DNA of 64,000 bases from Paracoccus yeei ATCC BAA-599 (GCF_000622145.1 NZ_JHWH01000007.1:62001-126000); one strand, 5' to 3'. Numbered from the stretch's first letter, positions 27,184 through 37,205 are shown. Made by a program: numbers and translations. Notes: generated by a model not told the origin, from the letters alone.

Positions 27184-28059
27184 ATGTTCACCATCACCGT
27201 CCTTGCCGCCCCCGGGCGCGCCGATCTTGGCACCGCCCTGGTCGAGGAACTGCGCCTGATCTGGGGCGGCGGCCACGCGATCTGGCTGAACCACGGCATC
27301 GCGGCCGAATTTCCCGTCGCCGTGCGCCCGGCGAACTTCTGGCAGGTGTGGGAAAACTTGCAGGCCAAGGGCTTCGACCTTGCGATCCAGCCCACGCAGG
27401 GTCGGCGCAAGGCGGTTCTGCTGGCCGACATGGATTCGACCATGATCCGCCAGGAATGCATCGACGAACTGGCCGATTTCGCAGGCGTCGGCGAACGCGT
27501 GGCCGACATCACTGCCCGCGCGATGAACGGAGAGCTGAACTTTCACGAGGCGCTGATCGCCCGCGTCGCGCTGCTGGCGGGCCTGGACGAATCAGCCATT
27601 GGCGCCGTGCTCGACGACCGCATCACGCTTGCCCCCGGCGGGCGCGAACTGGTCGCGACCATGCGGGCGCAAGGGGCGTATACGGCGCTCGTCTCGGGCG
27701 GGTTCACGGTCTTTACCGGGCCGGTGGCCGCCGCGCTGGGCTTTGACGAACACCGCGCGAACACGCTTTTGGCCGACCAGGGCGTGCTGACCGGCCATGT
27801 CGGCCTGCCTGTCCTGGGCCGCGAGGCCAAGATCGAGGCGCTGCAAGACATCACCGCCGCACGCGGCCTGACCCCGGCCGACGCCATTGCCGTGGGCGAC
27901 GGGGCGAACGATCTGGGGATGCTGCAGCTTGCGGGCACCGGCGTCGCACTGCACGCCAAGCCCGTCGTCGCGGCCCAGGTCGACCTGCGCATCAACCATG
28001 GCGATCTGACGGCGCTTCTGTATCTGCAGGGCTACGGGGTCGAGGAATTCGTGTCCTGA
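27184..28059 (+). CDS. serB: Phosphoserine phosphatase
   Basis: A 291-residue HAD-family enzyme catalysing the last step of serine synthesis. An N-terminal ACT-like region (about residues 1-70) precedes the catalytic motif D82-M83-D84-S85-T86, in which the first Asp is phosphorylated. VSGGFTVFTG and GDGANDLGML are the later HAD motifs. The ATG at 27184 follows GAGGG at a suitable distance. Together with serA and serC on the other strand it completes the phosphorylated serine pathway in one locus. Confidence 0.96.
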   Translation: MFTITVLAAPGRADLGTALVEELRLIWGGGHAIWLNHGIAAEFPVAVRPANFWQVWENLQAKGFDLAIQPTQGRRKAVLLADMDSTMIRQECIDELADFAGVGERVADITARAMNGELNFHEALIARVALLAGLDESAIGAVLDDRITLAPGGRELVATMRAQGAYTALVSGGFTVFTGPVAAALGFDEHRANTLLADQGVLTGHVGLPVLGREAKIEALQDITAARGLTPADAIAVGDGANDLGMLQLAGTGVALHAKPVVAAQVDLRINHGDLTALLYLQGYGVEEFVS

Positions 28060-28138
28060 TCGCCTGTCCCGCGCCATGAGGCCGCCGCTCGGCGCTCACG
28101 AACTTGCGAACATGACCTTTCAGTGACAGAACCATGGG

Positions 28139-28831
28139 ATGAAACCTCGCGTCAAAGCCCTGTCCGTGCATCTTCTGACCGCCACCGGCGCGGTCCTGTC
28201 GATGCTTGCCCTGCTGGCCGCCGCCAATGCGGAATGGTCGTCGATGTTCCTCTGGCTGGTCATCGCGCTGATCGTCGACGGCGTAGACGGGCCGCTGGCT
28301 CGGCGCTACCAGGTCAAGAAGAACTGGCCGACCTATGACGGCGTCCTGATGGACCTGATCATCGACTACCTGACCTATGTGTTCATCCCGGCCTATGCGC
28401 TTTTCATGTCGGGGCTGCTGCCCGGCTGGACTGGCTGGATCGCGATCATCGCCATCACCTACGGCAGCGTGATCTATTTCGCCGACACACGGATGAAGAC
28501 GCGCGACTATTCCTTCGCGGGCTTTCCGGCCTGCTGGAACATGGTGGTGCTGGTGCTGTTCGCGCTGAAACCCAGCTTCTGGGTGATCCTGCTGATCGTG
28601 GTGGCGCTGACCGTGACCATGTTCACCAACGTCAAGTTCATCCATCCCGTCCGCACCCGCCGCTGGCGCGCGATATCATTGCCGGTCTGCGCGGCCTGGG
28701 TGGTCTTCGCGGTCTGGGCCGTGATGGTCGATTTCCACCCGGAAAGCTTTGCGCGCTGGGGCCTGCTTTTGACCTCGCTCTGGCTGCTTTGCGCGGGCTT
28801 TGTCCAGCAACTGACCGAAAAGCGCGCCTGA
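28139..28831 (+). CDS. pcs: Phosphatidylcholine synthase
   Basis: A 230-residue integral membrane enzyme that condenses CDP-diacylglycerol with choline. It carries the CDP-alcohol phosphatidyltransferase signature: DGVDGPLARR followed at the right spacing by YDGVLMDLIIDY, containing the Asp residues that bind metal and CDP. Six to eight membrane helices and the family length fit bacterial Pcs. No good ribosome binding site is visible ahead of the ATG. It is 79 bases downstream of serB, possibly in the same transcript. Confidence 0.92.
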   Translation: MKPRVKALSVHLLTATGAVLSMLALLAAANAEWSSMFLWLVIALIVDGVDGPLARRYQVKKNWPTYDGVLMDLIIDYLTYVFIPAYALFMSGLLPGWTGWIAIIAITYGSVIYFADTRMKTRDYSFAGFPACWNMVVLVLFALKPSFWVILLIVVALTVTMFTNVKFIHPVRTRRWRAISLPVCAAWVVFAVWAVMVDFHPESFARWGLLLTSLWLLCAGFVQQLTEKRA

Positions 28832-28859
28832 GCCGCGCATTGTTTGCGAAAGGCCTGCC

Positions 28860-30326
28860 ATGACCATCCGTTTCATGCTGTCTCTGACCCTTGGCCTTGC
28901 TGCGGGCGGGGCCATGGCGCAAGACAGCATCACCCTGGGCATGGTGCTGGAACCCCCGAACCTGGACCCGACTGCGAACGCGGCGGCGGCGGTCGACGAA
29001 GTGGTCTATGGCAACATCTTTCAGGGCCTGACCCGGATCGCCCCTGACGGCACGGTCCAACCCGCCCTGGCCGAAGGCTGGGAGGTCCAGGACGGCGGTC
29101 GGACCTATGTCTTTCACCTGCGGCCGGGCGTAACCTTTCACGACGGCAGCGGCTTTGACGCGCAGGACGTGATCTTTTCGCTGGATCGCGCCCGCGCGCC
29201 CGAAAGCACCAACGCGCAAAAGGCCCTGTTCGCGGGGATCAAGACCGTGACCGCGCCCGACCCGCAGACCGTGCGGGTCGCGCTTTCCGCCCCCGACGGC
29301 GCTTTCCCCTTCAAGATGGCCTGGGGCGACGCGGTGATGCTGGATCCCGCCACCGCCGCCCAGGCAGCGACGCGGCCCGTGGGCACCGGCCCGTTCCGCC
29401 TGGCCGAATGGAAACGGGGCGATCACGTCACGCTCGAAGCCTTCGACGGCTTCTGGGGCCCGAAGCCCGCGATCCGGCAGGCGACCTTCCGCTTCATCCC
29501 CGATCCCAGCGCGGCCTTTGCGGCGCTGATGGCGGGCGATATCGACGCCTTCCCGATCTATCCCGCGCCAGAGACGCTGCCCCAGATCCAGGCCGATCCA
29601 CGCTTCAAGGTGCTTGTCGGCACGACCGAGGGCGAGACCATCCTGGCCATGAACCACAAGACCCCCGCCCTGGCCGACAGGCGCGTGCGCGAGGCGATCG
29701 CCCATGCCATCGACCGCGACGCGCTGATCGACGGTGCGATGTATGGCCATGGCACGCCGATCGGCAGCCATTTCGCCCCGCATCACCCCGACTACGTCGA
29801 CCTGACGGGGCTTTCCGCCCATGATCCCGAACGCGCCAGGGCACTCCTGGCCGAGGCGGGCGCGACCGACCTGACCCTGCGCCTGGCCCTGCCGCCGCCG
29901 CCCTATGCCCGCCGCGGCGGCGAGATCATCGCCGCCCAACTGCGCGCCGTGGGGATCGAGACCACGATCACCAACATGGAATGGGCGCAATGGCTGGAGC
30001 AGGTGTTCAAGAACGCCGATTACGACCTGACCGTCATCAGCCATGTCGAGCCGATGGATATCGGCATCTATGCCCGGCCGGACTATTATTTCAACTATGC
30101 CAATCCCGCCTTCAACGACACCATGGCGCGGCTTGACGCGGCGACCGACCCCGCCGCGCGCTCGGACCTGCTGAAACGGGCCCAGCAGATCCTGGCCGAG
30201 GACCATGCCAACGCCTTCCTGTTCCAGCTGCCCAAGATCGGCGTCGCCAAGGCCCAGATCCAGGGCCTGTGGGAAAACGCGCCCATGCCGGCCAACGATC
30301 TCGGCGAGGTCCGCTGGAGCGACTAG
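28860..30326 (+). CDS. Periplasmic solute-binding protein of peptide/nickel type (family 5)
   Basis: A 488-residue protein with signal peptide (cleavage near GGAMA-QDS). The family 5 pattern is clear: LGMVLEPPNLDPTANA, EGWEVQDGGRTYVFHLRPGVTFHDG, VIFSLDRARAP and AHAIDRDALIDGAMYG. It would bind peptides, heme-like or other oligomeric ligands in the periplasm. It stands 28 bases after pcs and has no permease genes next to it; the matching permeases and ATPase may be the set at 36264-39591, which lacks a binding protein (inference). Confidence 0.92.
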   Translation: MTIRFMLSLTLGLAAGGAMAQDSITLGMVLEPPNLDPTANAAAAVDEVVYGNIFQGLTRIAPDGTVQPALAEGWEVQDGGRTYVFHLRPGVTFHDGSGFDAQDVIFSLDRARAPESTNAQKALFAGIKTVTAPDPQTVRVALSAPDGAFPFKMAWGDAVMLDPATAAQAATRPVGTGPFRLAEWKRGDHVTLEAFDGFWGPKPAIRQATFRFIPDPSAAFAALMAGDIDAFPIYPAPETLPQIQADPRFKVLVGTTEGETILAMNHKTPALADRRVREAIAHAIDRDALIDGAMYGHGTPIGSHFAPHHPDYVDLTGLSAHDPERARALLAEAGATDLTLRLALPPPPYARRGGEIIAAQLRAVGIETTITNMEWAQWLEQVFKNADYDLTVISHVEPMDIGIYARPDYYFNYANPAFNDTMARLDAATDPAARSDLLKRAQQILAEDHANAFLFQLPKIGVAKAQIQGLWENAPMPANDLGEVRWSD

Positions 30327-30341
30327 CGGCACCGCCGGATT

Positions 30342-30364
30342 CGGGTATTTGAAGAACGGTGAAG
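30342..30364 (+). repeat. Possible divergent copy of the 3'-UTR element after the family 5 binding protein
   Basis: CGGGTATTTGAAGAACGG followed by TGAAG lies 16 bases after the stop, in the same orientation as the gene. It resembles the element behind serC and bztD in its CGGG, TATTT and terminal GAA blocks, but differs elsewhere and has no strong hairpin before it. Confidence 0.3.
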
Positions 30365-30433
30365 ACCGGGCGCGCGCCAGGTTCTCTCTGTTTTCCAAAT
30401 TCCCATGCGATGCCGGCAACGGGTGCCGGGCGT

Positions 30434-31345
30434 TCAGTTCTTGAGCACGATGCAGCGGCCGCCAAAGCTGCGCAGCCGGGTGCAAAAGGCAAAGGCCTCG
30501 TTCTTGGACGAATAGCCGATCTGTGCCGTATAGACCTTGCGCGGCCCGCCCGAGACGCGGCGCCGCACATAGCTGACCCGCTTGCCGCCCAGAATCGGGC
30601 GCAGCACCTTGTTCAGCCGCGCCACCTGCCCCGTCACGCCGGACTGGCTGGCATGGGTGGCGACGATGACGCCCCAGGGCCAGGCATGGTCCGGGGTCTG
30701 GAACTCGCGCAGCTTGCGCCGCCCGGCCAGATCCACGCAGGCAGCATAGAACGGACGCTCCTTGTCCAGGCGCAGGTCGGGGTTGCTGGCGGGCTTTTCG
30801 CGCCAGTTCCAGGCGGTCAGCCCGGTGATCGCCTGGACATAGTCCTGCGTTTCCCATGGCAGGTTGCCGCCTTGGGACAGGAAGCGCGCGGCCCGGTTCT
30901 CGCCGCCGTTATAGGCGACGGCGGCCAGCCCGACGCTGCCGAAGCCGTCTGCCAGCTTGCGCAGGTAGCGGGCCGAGGCGGCGATGGCCTTGGCCGGGTT
31001 GAAGGGATCGTCCAGCCCCACCAGATCGGCGGTGCCCGGCATGAACTGCGCGATGCCCATCGCGCCGACCGGGCTGACGGCATTGGCCTCGAACAGGCTT
31101 TCCTTCCACAGCAGGCGGGCAAAGAAATGCGGGTCCAGCCCGTTCTGACCCGCCGCCCGCTCGATGGTCGAGCAGACATCGGGAACATAGTTCGACACCG
31201 AGATGCAGAGCCGCGCATCGTCGGTGCAGCGGGACTTGGACGACGGGCGCGGCGCCGGGATGCCATGCAGGGCATCCAGCGCCTCATAGGCGGATGCGGG
31301 GGCGACGGACAGGATCGCGATCAGGGCAAGGGCCAGACGGAGCAT
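30434..31345 (-). CDS. Lytic murein transglycosylase (SLT domain)
   Basis: A 303-residue exported protein; signal peptide ends near SVAPASA-YEA. The SLT domain holds the catalytic Glu in LLWKESLFEANAVSPVGAMG, followed by IAQFMPGTADLVG and AVAYNGGE, all classic for family 1 transglycosylases, which cleave peptidoglycan glycan strands to anhydro-muropeptides. The C-terminal ~80 residues (RKVYTAQIGYSSKNEAFAFC...GRCIVL) resemble a SPOR-type peptidoglycan-binding domain. It is convergent with the binding-protein gene. Confidence 0.9.
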   Translation of the reverse strand: MLRLALALIAILSVAPASAYEALDALHGIPAPRPSSKSRCTDDARLCISVSNYVPDVCSTIERAAGQNGLDPHFFARLLWKESLFEANAVSPVGAMGIAQFMPGTADLVGLDDPFNPAKAIAASARYLRKLADGFGSVGLAAVAYNGGENRAARFLSQGGNLPWETQDYVQAITGLTAWNWREKPASNPDLRLDKERPFYAACVDLAGRRKLREFQTPDHAWPWGVIVATHASQSGVTGQVARLNKVLRPILGGKRVSYVRRRVSGGPRKVYTAQIGYSSKNEAFAFCTRLRSFGGRCIVLKN

Positions 31346-31405
31346 CGATTCCTCGGCGGCAGGTCTTGCCTTGCGATAGCAAAGGAAAGCGCGGTTGAAA
31401 ACGCC

Positions 31406-31897
31406 TCAGGCGTCCTTCTGCGCCTTGCCGGCCTTGCCCTTCTTGCCGGGCTTGGCGGGCCCCGCCCCGGGCTTCGCGGTCTTGCGCTGCGCCTTTTCGG
31501 CCTGCTTGGCGGCCTTTCTTTCGGCGCGCTCGGCTGCGTTCACGCGTTTCTTTTCAGCGCGCTCGGCCTCCTTGCGGGCCTTTTCCTCGGCCTTGGCGGA
31601 TTTGTCGGGCTTGCCTGGTTTCGCCGCCTTGGCGGCCGGCACCTTTGCCGGCTTGGCCCCGGCGGGTGCCGCATCGGCCTTGCGGCCGCGCTTTTCGTCG
31701 GCGGCGCGGCGAATCGCCTTGGCCACGGCCTTTTGCCGGGCAGGCTCGGCCGGGGCCGCCTTCAGGGCGCGCAGGTCTCGCAGCAGGGCGGCCAGCGCCT
31801 TGTCGTCCAGCAGGCGCAGCGCCGAAGGCTGGGTCCGTTCGTCGATGGCCGCCAAATCGGCCAAAGACGCGGGCTGGGAATCGGTCTGCTGGGACAT
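31406..31897 (-). CDS. Lys/Ala-rich, histone H1-like basic protein
   Basis: A 163-residue protein. The first ~70 residues (MSQQTDSQPASLADLAAIDE...) look folded and helical. The rest is a low-complexity tail of Lys, Ala, Pro, Gly and Glu, with a KAEEKARKEAERAEKKR coiled-coil stretch and KPGKKGKAGKAQK at the end. This resembles histone H1-like or other nucleic acid-binding tails, but it could also be a ribosome- or envelope-associated protein. AGGAG lies seven bases before ATG 31897; upstream open frame is not used. Function unknown. Confidence 0.7.
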   Translation of the reverse strand: MSQQTDSQPASLADLAAIDERTQPSALRLLDDKALAALLRDLRALKAAPAEPARQKAVAKAIRRAADEKRGRKADAAPAGAKPAKVPAAKAAKPGKPDKSAKAEEKARKEAERAEKKRVNAAERAERKAAKQAEKAQRKTAKPGAGPAKPGKKGKAGKAQKDA

Positions 31898-32009
31898 CGG
31901 TCGCTCCTGTAGGATCTGTGCGAATGATCTGCCACGCCGGAACCCGTCCCGCCAGACGAAAACACCCCGGCCGCGCGGGCCGGGGTGCGATCGGGCCGGG
32001 TGCTGCCTG

Positions 32010-32750
32010 TCAGCGCGGCAGGCTCGCGGTCTGCGCCGCCCCAGCCGGTTGCAGATAGCCGTCCGGCATCTCGACCAGGGGACCCTCCAGCGCCAGGCTT
32101 TCGGCCTGGGTGCGAACCTTGACTGGGGTGCCGGTCGGCACTTCCTCGAACAGGTCCATGATGTCCTGGTTGAACATGCGGATGCAGCCGGCCGAGGTCG
32201 CCTTGCCGATCGAGGACGGATCCATCGTGCCGTGGATACGATACAGCGTGTCGCGCCCGCCCTTGTAGAGATAGAGCGCACGCGAGCCCAGCGGGTTGTC
32301 GATCCCGCCGCCCAGGCCGTTCTTCAGCGGGCCGTAAAGGTCGGGCATGGTCCGCACCATGTTGGCGGTGGGCGTCCAGCTGGGCCAGGCCTGCTTGCGG
32401 TTGATCGTGGCCGTCCCCTGGAAGTTCTTGCCGGCCTGGCCCACGGCAACGCCATAGCGCATCGCCTCGCCCGGGGCGATGACGTGGTACAGGAAGCGCG
32501 CGTAGGGATCGACGACGATGGTGCCCGGCTCCTCGGGACCGTTGTAGGCGACGCGCTGGCGGGTGTTGCGGTCGGTCAGATAGGCCTTGCGGACGGCATG
32601 GATCTCGATCGGCTCGCCGGACGGGCCGCTGTCGGTGCGCGCACCGTAGACGCCCGAGGCGACCGCCGGGTTCGATGTGACCGTCGGGGCCGAGGGCGCG
32701 CAGGCCGCCAGGCCCAGGACCGTGGCCAGCAGCAGCGAAGCTATTCGCAT
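32010..32750 (-). CDS. L,D-transpeptidase lipoprotein (ErfK/YbiS family)
   Basis: A 246-residue protein with a lipoprotein signal (LGLAAC, Cys17), so it is membrane-anchored in the periplasm. The YkuD catalytic domain spans roughly residues 75-220; the motif is [20 protein letters not shown] with His and the Cys nucleophile in S-x-G-C-x-R. Such enzymes make 3-3 peptidoglycan cross-links or attach outer membrane proteins to the wall. ATG 32750 has AAGGGGA upstream. Confidence 0.92.
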   Translation of the reverse strand: MRIASLLLATVLGLAACAPSAPTVTSNPAVASGVYGARTDSGPSGEPIEIHAVRKAYLTDRNTRQRVAYNGPEEPGTIVVDPYARFLYHVIAPGEAMRYGVAVGQAGKNFQGTATINRKQAWPSWTPTANMVRTMPDLYGPLKNGLGGGIDNPLGSRALYLYKGGRDTLYRIHGTMDPSSIGKATSAGCIRMFNQDIMDLFEEVPTGTPVKVRTQAESLALEGPLVEMPDGYLQPAGAAQTASLPR

Positions 32751-32976
32751 GGTTGTTCCCCTTTGTAAGGCGGCGCGGCGCGGGGCGCGCGCGACCGCTG
32801 GCAGCATTGCGATTCGTCGGGACGCGCAACACGGGGCCGAGCAGAGGCCCCTTGCGCATCGAATCCTCTCAACAGTCCTTCGCGGCCCGGTGGCGTCAAG
32901 GACAAGCCTTTGTGAACGCGCGCATTATGTCAGAACTGTTGCGCAATCGCTGGCTGCACGGGGGTTTTGGCCCGTT

Positions 32977-33008
32977 CCCGGCGCGGCTGCGGAACCCCCC
33001 GCGCCGGG
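32977..33008 (-). terminator. GC-rich hairpin downstream of dadA
   Basis: Perfect 10-bp arms CCCGGCGCGG (32977-32986) and CCGCGCCGGG (32999-33008) around a 12-base loop, 25 bases after the dadA stop. No T run follows on either strand, so it may act as an RNA 3'-end stabiliser or a factor-dependent terminator. Confidence 0.4.
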
Positions 33009-33033
33009 CAGCGTTTCCTGCGGTGGTACGCCC

Positions 33034-34335
33034 TCAGGCGTGGACCGGCTTCATCCGGGCGTTCAGGCGGGCCTTGGCGCCCCTGAGATAGCGGGCATAG
33101 CCCAGATCCTCGGATTCGATGTCGGGGGTGCGCCCCGAGATCAGGTCGGCCAGCAGCCGCCCCGAGCCTGCCGACATGGTCCAGCCCAGCGTACCGTGGC
33201 CGGTGTTCAGATACAGGTTCGGGATCGGCGTCGCCCCCACGATCGGGGTGCCGTCGGGCGTCATCGGCCGCAGCCCGGTCCAGAACGTCGCCTGGGCCGG
33301 ATCGCCCGCGCCGCCGAACAGTTCGGTGACGGACTTCGCCAGCGTCTCGCGCCGGCGGGGGTTCAGGCTCAGATCGTAGCCCGCGATCTCGGCCAGACCG
33401 CCCACGCGGATGCGGTCGCCCAGGCGCGTGATGGCGATCTTGTAGGTTTCGTCCATCACGGTCGAGACGGGCGCGCGGCTTTCGTCCAGGATGTCGATGG
33501 TCAGCGAATAGCCCTTCAGGGGATAGATCGGCAGCTTCAGCCCCAGATGGCGCACCAGCTGCGGCGAATGGGGGCCCAGTGCCAGCACATAGCGGTCCGC
33601 GGTGATCCGGCCCTGGTCGGTCAGGACGCCGGTGATGCGCCCGGCCTCGGCCTCGAGCGCCCGGATGTCGACGCCCCAGCGGAAGGTGACGCCGGCCGCC
33701 GCTGCCATCTCGGCCAGGCGGTTGGTGAACTTGAAGCAATCGCCGGTCTCGTCGCCGGGCAGGCGCAACCCGCCGACGATGCGGTCGGCCGCGCCGGCCA
33801 GCCCCGGTTCGGCGGCGACACAGCCGGCGCGGTCCAGCACTTCGAAGGGAACGCCGTCGGCGCGCAGCACCTCGATGTCCTTGCCGGCGCCATCCAGCTG
33901 TTCCTGCTTGCGGAACACCTGCAGCGTGCCCTGGGTGCGTTCGTCGTAATGGATGCCGGTTTCGGCGCGCAGCGCGCCCAGACAGTCGCGGCTGTATTCG
34001 GCGATGCGGACCATGCGGCTTTTGTTCACCACATAGGCGTCATGGGTGCAGTTCGCCAGCATCCGGGCCATCCAGCCCAGCCGGTGCATGTCCAGCCGCG
34101 GTTGCAGGACCAGGGGCGCGTGGCGCTGGAACATCCATTTCAGCGCCTTCAGCGGCACGCCCGGCGCCGCCCAGGGCGAGGAATAGCCGGGCGAGATCTC
34201 GCCCGCGTTGGCATAGCTGGTTTCCAGCGCGGGACCGGCCTGGCGGTCGACGACTGTGACCTCGTGCCCCGCCTTGGCCAGATACCAGGCCGAGGTGACG
34301 CCGATGACGCCCGCTCCCAGAACAACGATCTTCAT
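33034..34335 (-). CDS. dadA: D-amino acid dehydrogenase small subunit
   Basis: A 433-residue FAD enzyme of the DadA family that oxidises D-amino acids (mainly D-alanine) to 2-oxo acids at the inner membrane. The FAD site is [20 protein letters not shown] with GxGxxG and a following VVDRQ. The conserved segments [16 protein letters not shown] and [16 protein letters not shown] are present and the length equals the E. coli protein. AAAGG lies nine bases before the ATG. No dadX racemase is adjacent. It fits with nearby D-amino acid aminotransferase and peptidoglycan enzymes. Confidence 0.95.
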   Translation of the reverse strand: MKIVVLGAGVIGVTSAWYLAKAGHEVTVVDRQAGPALETSYANAGEISPGYSSPWAAPGVPLKALKWMFQRHAPLVLQPRLDMHRLGWMARMLANCTHDAYVVNKSRMVRIAEYSRDCLGALRAETGIHYDERTQGTLQVFRKQEQLDGAGKDIEVLRADGVPFEVLDRAGCVAAEPGLAGAADRIVGGLRLPGDETGDCFKFTNRLAEMAAAAGVTFRWGVDIRALEAEAGRITGVLTDQGRITADRYVLALGPHSPQLVRHLGLKLPIYPLKGYSLTIDILDESRAPVSTVMDETYKIAITRLGDRIRVGGLAEIAGYDLSLNPRRRETLAKSVTELFGGAGDPAQATFWTGLRPMTPDGTPIVGATPIPNLYLNTGHGTLGWTMSAGSGRLLADLISGRTPDIESEDLGYARYLRGAKARLNARMKPVHA

Positions 34336-34400
34336 GTCCGCGCACCTTTCGCCAGAGATTGTCCCAAGGATAGCGCATGGCAAGGAAATGAAATCCCGAT

Positions 34401-34461
34401 CTGCGGCGTTCTGCCGCAGGATCGTGCATGATTATTCGACGATTTAACATTTTCTTGAAAA
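34401..34461. promoter_or_regulatory. AT-rich control region between dadA and the MFS gene with two dyads
   Basis: The divergent gap holds a CTGCGGC (34401-34407)/GCCGCAG (34413-34419) hairpin and an AT-rich stretch with a perfect TTTTC-TT-GAAAA dyad at 34450-34461. The low GC stands out from the surroundings. An Lrp-type or other operator for dadA is possible; no promoter boxes could be fixed. Confidence 0.25.
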
Positions 34462-34578
34462 CTTCTTCGATGAACGCACAACTAGCCGGGCAATGTGCGC
34501 TGTCCTGGGCCAGAATCGCCCCGGTTGCCCCCGCCGGCAGGCCTGCCTAAGGTCTGCTGCGCAGCCACGTTGGATCCG

Positions 34579-36213
34579 ATGCAAGCCAAGCCCCGCAAAA
34601 GCGCCTTTGCCCCCTTTCGCCATGGCGACTTCCGCCTGCTGTGGAGCGCCACGCTGATCTCGAACTTCGGCGGTCTGGTGCAGGCCGTGGGCGCGGCCTG
34701 GATGATGACGCAACTGACCGATTCGGCCACGCTGATCGCGCTGGTGCAAGCATCGAACACGCTGCCGATCATGCTGTTTGCGCTGGCTTCGGGGGCGCTG
34801 GCCGACAATTTCGACCGCCGCACGCTGCTGTTGGGGGCGCAGTTCTTCATGGCGGCGGTCTCGCTGGTGCTGGCGGTGCTGACCTGGCAAGGCTGGATGA
34901 CACCCGTTCTGCTGCTGACGCTGACCTTCCTGATCGGGGTGGGACAGGCGGTCTACAACCCGCCCTGGCAGGCCAGCATGGGCGACCTGGTCCCGCGTGA
35001 GGATCTGCCCGCCGCCGTCACGCTGAACTCGGTCGGCTTCAACCTGATGCGCAGCGTGGGCCCTGCGGCGGGCGGCATCATCACCGCGGCCTTCGGCGCT
35101 GCGGCGGCATTCGCGGTCAACGCGGCCAGCTATGTGCCGCTGCTGGGCGCGCTGCTGCGCTGGCATCCCCGCACGCCCGAACGGCTGACCACGCGCGAGC
35201 CCTTCCTGTCGGCCGTCGGCGCCGGGCTGCGCTATGTCGCGCTGTCGCCGAACCTGGTGCGGGTGCTGTCGCGCGGCGCGCTGTTCGGCTTTGCCGCGAT
35301 CTCGATCCTGGCGCTGCTGCCCCTGGTCGCGAAAAGCCACCCCGAGGGCGGCTCGCTGCTGTTCGGCCTGCTGCTGGGTTGCTACGGCCTGGGCGCGATC
35401 TCGGGCGCGCTGGTCAACCCCCGCATCCGCGAGCGGCTGAACAACGAAAACATCGTCCGCATCGCCTTTGCCGGCTTTGCGCTGTCGGCCCTGGTGCTGG
35501 CTTTCACCGATCACGTCTGGATGCATGCGCTGGCCATGCTGCCCGCCGGGGCAAGCTGGGTGCTGGCGCTGTCGCTGTTCAACGTGACGGTGCAGCTTTC
35601 GACGCCGCGCTGGGTCGTGGCGCGGGCGCTGGCGCTTTACCAGACGGCGACCTTCGGCGGCATGGCCATCGGCAGTTGGGTCTGGGGCGCCATCGCATCG
35701 GACCAGGGCATCGACGCGGCGCTGGCCTGTGCCGCCGTGCCGCTGATCCTGGGCGCGATCCTGGGCCACTGGTTCCGGGTGCCCGAATTCGGCACGCTGG
35801 ATCTGGACCCCGTGAACCGCTTTCGCGAACCGGAACTCAAGCTGGACCTGCGCGGACGGTCGGGCCCGATCATGATTCTGATCGACTATCGCATCGACCA
35901 GAAGGACGTGCCCGAATTCCTGCGCCTGATGGCCCGGCGGCGCGACATCCGCCGCCGCGACGGCGCGCGCAACTGGGCGCTGCTGCGCGATCTGGAGCAC
36001 CCCGAGATGTGGTCGGAAAGCTATCACATCGCCACCTGGGACGAATACGTCCGCCACAACCTGCGCCGCACCAAGGCCGATTTCGAAAGCTACGAGGACC
36101 TGCACCGGCTGCACTGCGGCCCCGAGCCGCCGCAGGTCCACCGCATGATCGAACGCCACAGCGTCGATCCCGGCGACGACCTACCGCTGATCGGCAAGCT
36201 GGAACTGCCCTGA
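34579..36213 (+). CDS. MFS exporter with C-terminal soluble domain (MFS_3/TMP_3 family)
   Basis: A 544-residue transporter of the enterobactin exporter-like MFS_3 family. Residues 1 to about 400 form roughly ten to twelve membrane helices, with ADNFDRRTLLLG as the loop 2-3 motif. The last ~130 residues (ILIDYRIDQKDVPEFL, then WSESYHIATWDEYVRH) form a soluble ferredoxin-like domain found in this family. I chose ATG 34579 (MQAKPRKSAF); the frame starts at 34495 but that part is not conserved-looking. The substrate is unknown; it lies divergent to dadA. Confidence 0.85.
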   Translation: MQAKPRKSAFAPFRHGDFRLLWSATLISNFGGLVQAVGAAWMMTQLTDSATLIALVQASNTLPIMLFALASGALADNFDRRTLLLGAQFFMAAVSLVLAVLTWQGWMTPVLLLTLTFLIGVGQAVYNPPWQASMGDLVPREDLPAAVTLNSVGFNLMRSVGPAAGGIITAAFGAAAAFAVNAASYVPLLGALLRWHPRTPERLTTREPFLSAVGAGLRYVALSPNLVRVLSRGALFGFAAISILALLPLVAKSHPEGGSLLFGLLLGCYGLGAISGALVNPRIRERLNNENIVRIAFAGFALSALVLAFTDHVWMHALAMLPAGASWVLALSLFNVTVQLSTPRWVVARALALYQTATFGGMAIGSWVWGAIASDQGIDAALACAAVPLILGAILGHWFRVPEFGTLDLDPVNRFREPELKLDLRGRSGPIMILIDYRIDQKDVPEFLRLMARRRDIRRRDGARNWALLRDLEHPEMWSESYHIATWDEYVRHNLRRTKADFESYEDLHRLHCGPEPPQVHRMIERHSVDPGDDLPLIGKLELP

Positions 36214-36263
36214 AAGACAGCAGCCCGCTTTACCCGGCACGGCCGCACGTCTAGCCTGCCGCC

Positions 36264-37205
36264 ATGCGCCGCTATCTGATCCGCCGCCTGATCGTGCTGG
36301 GCCTCAGCCTTGCTGTGGCCTCGGCGGCGATTTTCGGCGTGGTGGCGCTGGTGCCGGGGGATCCGGCCAGCTTCATGCTGGGCACCGGCGCGCAGCCCGA
36401 CACCCTGGCCGCGCTGCGCCAGCAGATGGGCCTGGACCTGCCCTGGCCGCTGCGCTACGCGCGCTGGCTGGGCGGCGTCCTGACCGGCGACCTGGGCCAA
36501 AGCCTGACCTACAAGACGCCGGTGGGCGGCATGATCTTGGAACGGATGCAGGTCTCGCTGCCCCTGGCGCTGATGGCGCTGGCGGTGGCGGTGGCGATCG
36601 CCTTTCCCGTCGGCACTCTGTCGGCCGCCCGCCACGGCCGGGTCGCCGACACGGCGCTGATGGCCGGGGCGCAGATCGGCATCTCGCTGCCGAACTTCTG
36701 GTTCGCGATGCTGCTGGTCCTGGTCTTTGCGGTGAACCTGCGCTGGCTGCCGGCGGGCGGCTTCCCAGGCTGGGATCATCCGCTGGCCGCGCTGCGGGCG
36801 CTGATCCTGCCCAGCATCGCGCTGGCCCTGCCTCAGGCCGCGATCCTGGCGCGCGTGCTGCGCGCGGCCCTGGTCGAGACGCTGGGCCAGGACTATGTCC
36901 GCACCGCCCGCGCCAAGGGGCTGAGCCCGCGCCAGGCGCTGCTGCGCCATGCGCTGAGGAATGCGTCGATCCCCGTCCTGACCATCCTGGGGATGCAGTT
37001 CTCCTTTCTGCTGGCCGGCGCGATCATCATCGAGAACGTGTTCTACCTGCCCGGCCTCGGCCGGCTGATCTTTCAGGCCATCACCCAGCGCGACCTGGTC
37101 GTGGTGCAGGGCGCGGTGCTGGTGCTGGTCGCGGCCGTGATCCTGGTGACATTCCTGGTCGACCTGGCTTACGCCGCCGTCGACCCCCGGCTGCGCCGCG
37201 CATGA
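36264..37205 (+). CDS. Peptide-type ABC transporter permease (DppB-like)
   Basis: A 313-residue inner membrane protein with six predicted helices. It opens with MRRYLIRRLIVLGLSLAVAS, has a long first periplasmic loop with LGLDLPWPLRYARWL, and the EAA loop TARAKGLSPRQALLRHAL, all typical of DppB/OppB. It is the first gene of a three-gene overlapping set and begins 50 bases after the MFS gene. No binding protein is in this operon. Confidence 0.92.
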   Translation: MRRYLIRRLIVLGLSLAVASAAIFGVVALVPGDPASFMLGTGAQPDTLAALRQQMGLDLPWPLRYARWLGGVLTGDLGQSLTYKTPVGGMILERMQVSLPLALMALAVAVAIAFPVGTLSAARHGRVADTALMAGAQIGISLPNFWFAMLLVLVFAVNLRWLPAGGFPGWDHPLAALRALILPSIALALPQAAILARVLRAALVETLGQDYVRTARAKGLSPRQALLRHALRNASIPVLTILGMQFSFLLAGAIIIENVFYLPGLGRLIFQAITQRDLVVVQGAVLVLVAAVILVTFLVDLAYAAVDPRLRRA

